A stretch of 64,000 bases of DNA from Paenibacillus sp. FSL H7-0331. Lineage in GTDB: Bacteria > Bacillota > Bacilli > Paenibacillales > NBRC-103111. Within the stretch, counting starts at the first letter, position 1, and each line of letters opens with the position of its first letter. The stretch spans positions 33,663 through 97,662 of the forward strand of contig NZ_MRTH01000030.1 in the NCBI RefSeq assembly GCF_001956045.1, written 5' to 3'. Below the pieces are notes generated by a model. The model saw only the letters and a program-made list of their open reading frames with translations, made no database searches and was not told the origin of the DNA. Below are positions 43,874 through 51,290 of this stretch, piece after piece. A program made the position numbers and the translations under genes.

Positions 43874-44660
43874 AACTATTGAAACTAATCAAAGATACCC
43901 GCCTTACTGTTGGTTGACTACGCTATCATACCAAATAATTTTTGGATTCATTCAACTGCAGAGAGGACAGACCAATGCTTGCATTCAACCTGTCTTTTCC
44001 TTATCATGTGCATGACTTCGATTCCCGCTATTGTTTTCTCGGCATTTTTGAAAGACTTGAATCCCAACAGTGGTTTTATAATTTTCTTTACGAATCGATG
44101 ATCTTGTTCAATAATATTGTTGAGATATTTCTGTTGTCGGAGTAATGTTTCTTGATTCATAACTTTCTCGTCCTTCAATTGCTGGACTGCGACAGGGTAC
44201 GCTGGGTTTTTATCGACAGTAATTACGCGTGGCGATTGATTGTGAGATGAAGTCAACGCTTTCTTAAAAAATCGTTTAGCCGCGGGAGCATCTCGATTTT
44301 CAGATAACATGAAATCAATCGTATTCCCAATTGAATCTACGGCTCTGTAAAGATATTTCCATTGTCCTTGACTTTAATGTAGGTCTCATCCGTCCGAAGG
44401 GAATCATTAGTCGGCTTCAAATAGGGACGAATTCGCTTGTCTAGTTCCGGTCCAAACTCATGAACCCATCGCATGATCGTTGTATGAGCGATATGTAAGC
44501 CCCGTTCTTCCATGATTTCTACTAAATCAAAATAACTTAGGCTATATTTCAAATACCATCGTACTGTTAGCAAGATAACCTCTGATTCATACTGCTTCCA
44601 CTTAAATAAATCTAATTCCGTTTCCAAAGTAAATGTCCCACTCTCATGAACAACCATATA
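43874..44660 (-). mobile_element. IS6-family insertion sequence, transposase frameshifted
   Basis: The minus strand encodes a DDE transposase of IS6/IS240 type in two pieces: LFKWKQYESEVILLTVRWYLKYSLSYFDLVEIMEERGL through RTDETYIKVK (first Asp), and ENRDAPAAKRFFKKAL, PRVITVDKNPAYP (second Asp) to VMHMIRKRQVE. They are joined by a single-base deletion near 44370. The left end is GGTTTTGGTGCAAC (43874), close to the end of the miniature elements. A matching right terminal repeat is missing before the hairpin at 44664, so the element is truncated and inactive. Confidence 0.85.
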
Positions 44661-44663
44661 AGA

Positions 44664-44690
44664 GGGCGAACACCGTAGAAGTGTTCGCCC
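44664..44690 (-). terminator. hairpin after the aldo/keto reductase gene
   Basis: GGGCGAACAC and GTGTTCGCCC (10 bp, perfect) enclose a 7-base loop, 28 bases after the reductase stop. No T-run follows, so termination may be inefficient. Confidence 0.6.
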
Positions 44691-44717
44691 CAAGAGTCGT
44701 TGTGTGTATGTGTCCAA

Positions 44718-45689
44718 TTATACTAATGGATGCGGTATATAAAGTTCTTCTAAACTCGTAATTTCTTCGGGTGTCAATTTAACCGACAACGCCGAAACCG
44801 CGTCTTCGAGATGACTAATCTTGGTTGAGCCGATAATTGGAGCTGTGACCTCTTCCTTTTGCAGCAACCATGCAAGTGCAATTTGTGCACGTGGAATTCC
44901 CCGGTCAGCGGCAACTTCCGCAACTCTTTCCGCAACTTTACGATCAGCCTCTTCCGTTTTAACAAATAATCCCTTTGCTACCTGGTCATTCTCGGATCGC
45001 GAGGTCTGCTCATTCCAATCCCGAGTTAACCGACCTGCAGCCAAAGGCAGGTATGGGGTGACGCCAATTCTCTCATCTTTGCAAAGGGGGAGCATTTCTC
45101 TTTCTTCTTCCCGATAAAGCAAGTTAAGTCTATTTTCCATGGAAACGAACCGTGTCCAACCATTGCGCTCCGCGACATGCTGAGCTTTCGCAAACTGCCA
45201 TGCCAACATGGAGGATGCTCCGATGTATCTTACCTTGCCCGCCTTAACTAAATCGTGGAGAGTATCCATTGTCTCTTCAATCGGCGTATTAGGATCCCAT
45301 CGATGGATCTGGTACAGATCAACGTAGTCCGTTCCGAGTCGTCTTAGACTGTTATCCATTTCGGTCATGATGGTTTTACGGGAAAGCCCCATAGCATTCG
45401 GACCTTTGCGCATCGGAACAAAGACCTTTGTGGCAATGACGACTTCGTCACGACGAGCGAAGTCCTTTAATGCACGTCCGAGAATTTCTTCGCTTGTTCC
45501 GTCGGAATACATATTGGCGGTACTGAAGAAATTAATGCCCAATTCTAATGCTTTTTTAATGATCGGTCTGCTTTGCTCTTCATTCAATGACCATGGGGCA
45601 TTGCCGCGTTCAGGTACCCCAAAGCTCATGGTTCCGAGGCTTAACCGTGAAACATCCAAGCCGCTGCGTCCAAGTTTTACATATTCCAT
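44718..45689 (-). CDS. aldo/keto reductase, active-site Asp replaced
   Basis: The 323-residue TIM-barrel oxidoreductase begins MEYVKLGRSGLDVSRLSLGTMSFG and ends with the nucleotide-binding IIGSTKISHLEDAVSAL. Of the usual Asp-Tyr-Lys-His tetrad, Tyr61 (NMYSDG), Lys88 (IATKVF) and His129 (YQIHR) are present, but the Asp in the FDTA motif is Ser56 (FFSTANMYSDG). ATG 45689 follows AAGGAGTG. It is next to a broken SDR gene on the same strand, under the control region with three MarR-type boxes. A role in reduction of reactive aldehydes or quinones under MarR control is plausible. Activity may be altered by the substitution. Confidence 0.88.
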   Translation of the reverse strand: MEYVKLGRSGLDVSRLSLGTMSFGVPERGNAPWSLNEEQSRPIIKKALELGINFFSTANMYSDGTSEEILGRALKDFARRDEVVIATKVFVPMRKGPNAMGLSRKTIMTEMDNSLRRLGTDYVDLYQIHRWDPNTPIEETMDTLHDLVKAGKVRYIGASSMLAWQFAKAQHVAERNGWTRFVSMENRLNLLYREEEREMLPLCKDERIGVTPYLPLAAGRLTRDWNEQTSRSENDQVAKGLFVKTEEADRKVAERVAEVAADRGIPRAQIALAWLLQKEEVTAPIIGSTKISHLEDAVSALSVKLTPEEITSLEELYIPHPLV

Positions 45690-45782
45690 TTGATAACACA
45701 CTCCTTAAGTATATTTGGAAGGTAACCACACCTTCAGGTTGTCTATACATATCTCAATGTTGATCCAGTGCTAGAGACTACT

Positions 45783-46361
45783 TCACCATGGGAGCTCGAG
45801 TCTCTCACTTGAGAACGTTCCCGTCGGACCGTCCTCGCCAATGTGCGCAAGGCGTACGGGATGACGAGCAGCTTGTTGGACAGTGCCCGTTCCCCCGAAG
45901 TTGTTGAGATCTGTTGCAGTAAAGCCCGGAGATACCGCATTGACCTTAGCCTGTTGACATGAGTTCAATGGCAAAGGCGAGCATAATCGCATTGAGAGCG
46001 TTTCGAACACCGCACGTACTTCGTCGAGATAAGCGACGCTTGGTCGACACGATTTCCCAACCTCCTCGAGCAGCCTGCCCGGCTGACCGGCGTGCGATAT
46101 TCCCGCGTTGTTGACGAGCACGTCGAGACGGATGAGTTCGTTGCGAATACGCGCTGCAGCGGCGGAGATGGAATCCTGATTCGTGACATCGAGCTGGATG
46201 GCACGGGCATCCGCTTCGACGCTCTTCGCAGCCGTCTCCCCTTTCTCGAGATTGCGCGATCCGATGAGCACGGTAAAGCCGTGGGCTGCAAGATCCTTCG
46301 CGATTTGAAGACCGATTCCTTTATTGGCCCCGGTGACCAAGGCGACGGGGTTTTCCTGCAT
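45783..46361 (-). pseudogene. short-chain dehydrogenase (SDR), internally deleted and frameshifted
   Basis: The frame starts at ATG 46361 (after AAAGGGAG) with the classical SDR cofactor motif TGANKGIG and has LDVLVNNAGI, then loses homology. The region carrying Ser and YxxxK is missing. A short piece in another frame encodes NALNAIMLAFAIELMSTG, after which the original frame resumes at VNAVSPGFTATDLNN. The product would be about 190 residues, where intact relatives have about 240, and would lack the catalytic Tyr and Lys. It is the first gene after the MarR boxes. Confidence 0.8.
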
Positions 46362-46416
46362 AGTAATAACTCCCTTTCTAGAATCGACTGTGAGATCTTT
46401 GTAATACAACCCAAAA

Positions 46417-46486
46417 TTGATATGTCAATCTTTTGGTTGACGTGTCAACCTAAATGCATTGTAGCACCTTGCAGTTGATACGTCAA
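46417..46486. promoter_or_regulatory. three MarR-type operator boxes (TTGAYNYGTCAA)
   Basis: TTGATATGTCAA (46417-46428), TTGACGTGTCAA (46437-46448) and TTGATACGTCAA (46475-46486) share the 12-bp palindromic form TTGAYNYGTCAA. They fill the divergent region between the SDR relic and the MarR gene. Centre spacings are 20 and 38 bp. Autoregulation and control of the SDR-reductase unit are the likely outcome. Confidence 0.7.
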
Positions 46487-46504
46487 CCATGTTATTATGT
46501 TCTT

Positions 46505-46975
46505 ATGGATATGAACGAACTAAACGAAGTCGAAATGCAAATATGGAATATGTGGAAAGGCTCTTTTAAACGAATCTTTGGTAGCGTTGTAAAAGAAATG
46601 TCTGAATACACAGGACTATCCGAGGGTGATTTTGGAGTATTAGACCGGTTAGTCCAATTCGGGAATGGCAAGCTTCGCCAACAGGAATTAGCTGAATCGA
46701 TGGACTGGGATAAGAGCCGACTATCACATCATCTAACGCGGATGGAAAAACGCGGTCTTGTTCTGAGGAAACCACTAGACACAGATCGCGGTGTGCAAGT
46801 CATCATTACTTCCGCCGGAAAGTCAGCCTTGGATGGTGCCCATCCCATAGTCTCAAAGGCAATACGCAAGCATTTTCTAGATCTATTAACCGATCAAGAC
46901 ATCGAGTCGATTACTAAACTAGCGGAAAGAACAAAAAAAGATACCTCAATGTCTTGTAAAGACCCGTCCCCTTGA
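46505..46975 (+). CDS. MarR family transcriptional regulator
   Basis: The protein of 156 residues from ATG 46505 has the MarR winged helix: GLSEGDFGVLDRLVQFGNGKLRQQELAESMDWDKSRLSHHLTRMEKRGLVLRKPLDTDRGVQVIITSAGKSAL, including the DxRxxxVxLT-like wing DTDRGVQVIIT. The first ATG at 46454 lies within the operator region, with no ribosome site, and is not favoured. It is divergent from the SDR/aldo-keto reductase genes. MarR proteins of this type respond to phenolic or oxidising compounds. The C-terminal Cys in MSCKD is the only cysteine I see. Confidence 0.9.
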   Translation: MDMNELNEVEMQIWNMWKGSFKRIFGSVVKEMSEYTGLSEGDFGVLDRLVQFGNGKLRQQELAESMDWDKSRLSHHLTRMEKRGLVLRKPLDTDRGVQVIITSAGKSALDGAHPIVSKAIRKHFLDLLTDQDIESITKLAERTKKDTSMSCKDPSP

Positions 46976-47031
46976 TCGCTGTTTTGATGTTAAGCACAAG
47001 GTATAAAAATACTACAATTGACAAGGAACTA

Positions 47032-47060
47032 GCCCCTTCCGCCAACATAGCGGAGGGGGC
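47032..47060 (+). terminator. rho-independent terminator of the MarR gene
   Basis: GCCCCTTCCGC pairs with GCGGAGGGGGC around CAACATA, followed by ATTTCCTTTCT. The stem is 11 bp, GC-rich, with one G-T pair. It lies about 55 bases after the stop codon. Confidence 0.75.
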
Positions 47061-47540
47061 ATTTCCTTTCTACCAGCAAGAGCCCCTATAGGCACCTCAA
47101 TCGTTCTGTGACCCGAAACGCGCTGCAGCCTATTTCTACCGACTTTCCCGACGAACGCGGTCCTCCCAAGTCCATGCCGGCAAAGGGCCTTTCTACGGCC
47201 TTTCTACGGAGTATATGCCAACATATTTGGAGAAACCTGCTCAAACCGGTCAATTTTTCCGTCTCCCCAAAGTGCCGCAATTCCCCTCATTCCTGCAGCA
47301 CTAGCTGCACTTATGTCTGAAGATTGGTCTCCAATATTCCAAACAAGTCAATCTCACTTGTTTGTTGTAACACCAAGACTAAACCTCCTTTTGATAATGC
47401 GATCCATGGCAACCTTATGTAGTATGTAAATGCAATTCTCAGGGGGAGAGTAAAGGAGTCTTGCCGCAAGAATTAAGGGTGCAGAGTGAGGCTTGTGCAG
47501 GAGATTATCTTCTTGAGTTACGATAACATCAAAAATGTGG
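47061..47540. other. stretch without a recognisable gene
   Basis: Both strands hold only short open frames without ribosome sites or recognisable motifs. Some phrases read like eroded coding sequence, but no family can be named. An IS6 end begins at 47541. Confidence 0.3.
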
Positions 47541-47852
47541 TTTTGGTGCAACTATTAAAACAGATTAAAGATAGTCGCCATATTGTTGTTTGACTATGCA
47601 ATCAAACCAAACATTTTATTGATTAAGTCTATTGCAAAAAGGACAGACGAATGATTGCATTCGACCTGCCCTTTCTTTATCATATGCATGACTTCGATTC
47701 CTGATCTTGTTCGATGATCTTGTTCAATTATATTGTTCAGATATATCTGTTGTCGTAGTAATGTTTCTTGTTTCATCACCTTCTCGTCCTTTAATTGCTG
47801 GACTGCGGTAGGGTAAGCTGGGTTTTTATCGACGGTGATCACGCGCGGCGGA
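47541..47852 (-). mobile_element. IS6-family remnant, 3' part only
   Basis: The sequence starts with GGTTTTGGTGCAAC, the same end as the element at 43874, and encodes on the minus strand PRVITVDKNPAYPTAVQQLKDEK through VMHMIKKGQVECNHS. About 24 codons between EQDH and GIEVMH are deleted compared with the fuller copy. It is similar to but clearly diverged from the element at 43874, so the two are not a recent pair. The break at about 47850 is inside an MFS gene. Confidence 0.75.
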
Positions 47853-48922
47853 TGCGCACCCAACTGGGAAATAAACAAGCCGCCGATCCATGTTCCTACC
47901 GTAATGCCAACATTAGAAAAGGAAACAAATAAGCTGTTACCGAATTCGGGAGCTTCTTTCGCATCAGTCATCAACATGGCTTGACTTAGAATAAGCCCCC
48001 CTGAATGTACAGCTCCCCACACAAACACGATGACCGTCATCGGCCAAAAATGAGAACCCCAATAATAAGTAAATAAGTAAATGACCGCATATACGAGAGG
48101 AAACAGGATAACCGTTTTTGTCATGCTTTTGTTCAGTAAGAACCCAAACAAGAAGTTCCCTGCAATCATGGTGACGCCAAAGACCATCAACATCCAGCTG
48201 ATCCAGGTACCGTTCATATGGGTGACTTCTCCGAGATATTCGGCAAAGTAGCTATAAACCGAACTCATCGCTGTAAAGATCATCACCACTATCAAGATCG
48301 TTAACCACAATTGAGGTTTGCGCAATATGCCGAGCTGCTTGCCGAAAGACATTCTTTCCTTAACAGGCATTGAAGGAAGCCTGACCAGTACGCCTATAAA
48401 GGCAATGACGCTCACAATAGCTCCAAACAGGAAAGCAGCTTCCAGCGAAATTTTTGTGGAGAGATAGGATGTAATCGGCACGCCAAAAGCGAATCCAACG
48501 GTTACTCCGGCCATAACCTGGGTGACCGCTTTGCTGATCTTTTCGGGAGGAACAAGGCTGGCAGCGGTCGCAAGCGCAATCGAAAAAAAGACAGGATGAA
48601 AAAACGCAGGAACAATCCGGAAAGCCAGCATAACTTCGAACCTGGTAGTATAAGCATACACCAAATTAGAGATGGCAAACATCAGGATAGAGGATAGTAA
48701 GATCGCTTTTCGATTCATGCCGGAAGCAAGTAATGTTAGGAATGGGCCAGAAATGGCAACGATTAAAGCAAATGCACTCACAAGGTACCCGGCCTCCGAG
48801 GGCGCTATGTGAAACTTTTGAGTGACTTGGGGAAGAACTCCGATCATGCCCATTTCAGTTGTTATGATGCCAAATATACCTAAAGCCAAAAAAAAGATAA
48901 GCGAAGAATAGCTATTTTTCAT
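47594..48922 (-). CDS. MFS transporter truncated and fused to IS6 sequence
   Basis: Residues 1 to about 360 form a 12-helix-type drug/solute exporter of the AraJ/YdhP group, beginning MKNSYSSLIFFLALGIFGIITTEMGMIGVLP, with the SGMNRKAIL loop. After FISQLGAH the frame continues into PPRVITVDKNP, the transposase code of an IS6 remnant, and ends 80 residues later. The last membrane helices of the transporter are therefore replaced by a hydrophilic transposase tail. ATG 48922 follows GGAGG. The product is probably non-functional, but the open frame is intact. Confidence 0.8.
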   Translation of the reverse strand: MKNSYSSLIFFLALGIFGIITTEMGMIGVLPQVTQKFHIAPSEAGYLVSAFALIVAISGPFLTLLASGMNRKAILLSSILMFAISNLVYAYTTRFEVMLAFRIVPAFFHPVFFSIALATAASLVPPEKISKAVTQVMAGVTVGFAFGVPITSYLSTKISLEAAFLFGAIVSVIAFIGVLVRLPSMPVKERMSFGKQLGILRKPQLWLTILIVVMIFTAMSSVYSYFAEYLGEVTHMNGTWISWMLMVFGVTMIAGNFLFGFLLNKSMTKTVILFPLVYAVIYLFTYYWGSHFWPMTVIVFVWGAVHSGGLILSQAMLMTDAKEAPEFGNSLFVSFSNVGITVGTWIGGLFISQLGAHPPRVITVDKNPAYPTAVQQLKDEKVMKQETLLRQQIYLNNIIEQDHRTRSGIEVMHMIKKGQVECNHSSVLFAIDLINKMFGLIA

Positions 48923-48987
48923 CAATCGTGCCTCCATCGGTGCATAAAAAAATGGCCTTCAGTTGCAAGACCATTTTTCAGAATGAG

Positions 48988-49452
48988 TTACTGTTTGTTG
49001 GCTATTACGTTATCAAGAAACTGATCTGCGTCGCTATTAAATTTCCAGCTGATCCCAAACTTATCAACTAGCATTCCAAAGCACGAAGACCAAGGCGTAT
49101 TGGATAACGGCATGATGACATGGCCGCCAAGGGACAAATGACTAAAGTATTCTTCAAGTTTTTGCTTATCATCGATGACTAGACTAATCAGAATATTATT
49201 CCCTTTCACCAGCTCACCTGTTACTGCCTTCATTGAAGGCAAAATGTCTGACATCATGATTTTCCCGCCTGCGAATTCTATGGAAGACTCCATGATCATA
49301 TTTAACTCATTTTCCGGCATTGGATAGTTTGGATCTTGCGGGATATCCCCGAATTTCGCTTTTTTTACTTCAATTGCGTTCAAAGCCACCGAATAAAATT
49401 CAATCACTTGTTCTGCAATTCCATCAAAGTTTAAATATGCAATAGCTGACAT
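48988..49452 (-). CDS. VOC family protein, PhnB-like
   Basis: The 154-residue protein has the repeated beta-alpha-beta-beta-beta pattern of vicinal-oxygen-chelate proteins, in the PhnB/YjdN-like form: MSAIAYLNFDGIAEQVIEFYSVAL, IEFAGGKIMMSDIL, and HVIMPLSNTPWSSCFGMLVDKFGISWKFN. AGAAGGAGG precedes the ATG. It is divergent from the WYL regulator at 49552, which probably controls it. Members are metal-site proteins of varied or unknown function; I see no clue to the substrate. Confidence 0.85.
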   Translation of the reverse strand: MSAIAYLNFDGIAEQVIEFYSVALNAIEVKKAKFGDIPQDPNYPMPENELNMIMESSIEFAGGKIMMSDILPSMKAVTGELVKGNNILISLVIDDKQKLEEYFSHLSLGGHVIMPLSNTPWSSCFGMLVDKFGISWKFNSDADQFLDNVIANKQ

Positions 49453-49551
49453 AAAACATAACCTCCTTCTTTTTATAAATGTAGTATAATATATAATAGG
49501 TGACAGCTGTATGTCACTGTTTCATACTAAATTAAAAAAAGAGGGAAACGG

Positions 49552-50481
49552 ATGGAAAAGGTTGAGAGACTTATCTCTATCATCATGATCTTGCTGAAAA
49601 AAAATGTCGTCGTGACCACCAAAGAATTCGCGCAATTATTTAACGTTTCCAAAAGAACGATTCTTCGCGATATGGAAACCTTGAGTTTATCAAACATCCC
49701 GATCTATTCGGTCAATGGAGTTCATGGCGGTTACGGCATTATGGATGAATACAAGGTTGATAAACGTCTTTTAAGCAACTCCGACTTAGAGAATATATTG
49801 ACTGCGCTCGGCGGATTGGAACAAATTCTAATTAGCGAAGGAGTTGAAATGACGATCAAAAAAATAGAAGCCATGGTTAGCCCACTGGCTCCGAAAGGTT
49901 CAATTCAACTGTCTTTTTACGATTGGGAGGGTCGGTCTGAGATTCGTCAAACCTTGAAGACATGTCAGGAAGCCATATTAAAGAAAAACTTAGTTTCATT
50001 TGATTATATAGATAAAAATGGCACTGCGACAAAAAGAACTGTCGAGCCCTATCAGCTTCATTTTAGCGAAACGAGTTGGTATCTGAAGGGATTCTGTTTA
50101 CATCGCATGAGAAATAGAACGTTCAAATTATTTCGGATCGATCAACTTAATATGAATGAACAAACGTTTAGCCCAAGAGATGATTTATTGGAACAAGAAC
50201 AGGAAGCAAGTTATCAACCGGAACTAGTCGCAGTCAAGGTGTTGATTTCGCCTGGCATAAAAGATCAATTCATTGAAAGGTACGGTCGAAAGAGCATTGA
50301 AAACTATAGCTCTGATTATTTATTAGCAACAATCCATATTCCGCAAAACAGTAATGGATTTCAATTTTTAGCGAGCTTCGGTACAAATTTGGAAATCGTA
50401 GAGCCCAAAACCTATGTTGAAGACTTTCGAGATTATTTAAATAAAATGATGGAGAAGTATACTTCAAAAGGCTCCCATTAA
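49552..50481 (+). CDS. YafY-type HTH/WYL-domain transcriptional regulator
   Basis: The 309-residue protein has an N-terminal winged helix (VTTKEFAQLFNVSKRTILRDMETLSLSNIPIYSVNGVHGGYGI), a central WYL domain (LVSFDYIDKNGTATKRTVEPYQLHFSETSWYLKGFCLHR) and a C-terminal WCX extension. GAGGGAAACGG precedes the ATG. It is divergent from the VOC gene. Regulators of this kind bind small molecules or nucleic-acid fragments by the WYL fold; the ligand here is unknown. Confidence 0.92.
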   Translation: MEKVERLISIIMILLKKNVVVTTKEFAQLFNVSKRTILRDMETLSLSNIPIYSVNGVHGGYGIMDEYKVDKRLLSNSDLENILTALGGLEQILISEGVEMTIKKIEAMVSPLAPKGSIQLSFYDWEGRSEIRQTLKTCQEAILKKNLVSFDYIDKNGTATKRTVEPYQLHFSETSWYLKGFCLHRMRNRTFKLFRIDQLNMNEQTFSPRDDLLEQEQEASYQPELVAVKVLISPGIKDQFIERYGRKSIENYSSDYLLATIHIPQNSNGFQFLASFGTNLEIVEPKTYVEDFRDYLNKMMEKYTSKGSH

Positions 50482-50547
50482 CATCAAAATGTTGGCGGTG
50501 CCCAGCGCCCTTGATTGTCAGTCTATTCAATAACTTTTAGCGTATCG

Positions 50548-51036
50548 CTAGGCTAAAGTGTAAACATTATAATTGATGTATTTATGATTCGTTTGGATAG
50601 AGTTCTCAAATTTGCTTAATCCAGAGTTCGGCAATGCGCTTACGTATGTACGTAATATTTCCTGAGTTAAATTTACAACATGCAAATCATTAAGTACTTC
50701 ATCAACTGATCTATACTGAACTTCTGAAATCTCTGATCCATCAGCAAATAAGACACCGGATATCAATTCCATCTCAAAGATGAAATATATACCTAGCTCT
50801 AATCCATTTTGAATCTCTTTAGTTCCCGTTCTAACACCAATAAGTCTTTTAGGTCGAGCTTCAATCCCAGTTTCTTCCTTTACTTCCCTTATTGCTGCTT
50901 CTTCTAATGTTTCCCCTTCTTCAACAAATCCCCCTGGTATCATCCAATAATTCTTATTTACACCATATGTAATCTTCACAAGCAACACTTTGTTGTCCTT
51001 AACGATTAATCCTCCCGCCGAACAAGCAACTCTCAT
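50548..51036 (-). CDS. Nudix hydrolase
   Basis: The 162-residue protein contains a complete Nudix box, GX5EX7REUXEEXGU, as [23 protein letters not shown] at about residues 38-60. ATG 51036 lies six bases after GGAGTG and is preferred to GTG 51045. Nudix enzymes hydrolyse nucleoside diphosphates linked to another group; the exact substrate is not predictable. It stands alone between the WYL regulator and the third importer operon, and is convergent with the regulator gene. Confidence 0.92.
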   Translation of the reverse strand: MRVACSAGGLIVKDNKVLLVKITYGVNKNYWMIPGGFVEEGETLEEAAIREVKEETGIEARPKRLIGVRTGTKEIQNGLELGIYFIFEMELISGVLFADGSEISEVQYRSVDEVLNDLHVVNLTQEILRTYVSALPNSGLSKFENSIQTNHKYINYNVYTLA

Positions 51037-51175
51037 ATGTATCACTCCAATACCATTTATTGGAATGGTACCACAGAAATCTTATTCCTAATAATATCTA
51101 TATTATATATAGCTATAGGTATTTTCTATAAGATATCTGATTCCTTCCTTTTCAGTCTTTTCAACATCATTCAAA

Positions 51176-51212
51176 ATGCCCGATAGCCTTATATAAGTAG
51201 GCGATCGGGCAT
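51176..51212 (-). terminator. terminator of the third importer operon
   Basis: ATGCCCGAT (51176-51184) and ATCGGGCAT (51204-51212) form a 9-bp stem, extended by an inner GCCT/AGGC pairing. On the minus strand it is followed by TTTTGAATG. It lies about 80 bases after the stop of the operon's last gene. Confidence 0.7.
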
Positions 51213-51290
51213 ATCGAGAAATACCAAGTAATGAGAACTAATGTACGTTATCAGCGAAATCCCCTTCAGATCGGCACCGATTTGTTTCAT

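Noticed and set aside
43874..44660. Functional IS6 element
   Set aside because: The transposase has a one-base deletion near 44370 and the right terminal repeat is missing.
43874..47852. Recent composite transposon made of two identical IS6 copies
   Set aside because: The two remnants differ at many positions and one is cut to its 3' third, so they cannot be a fresh duplication.
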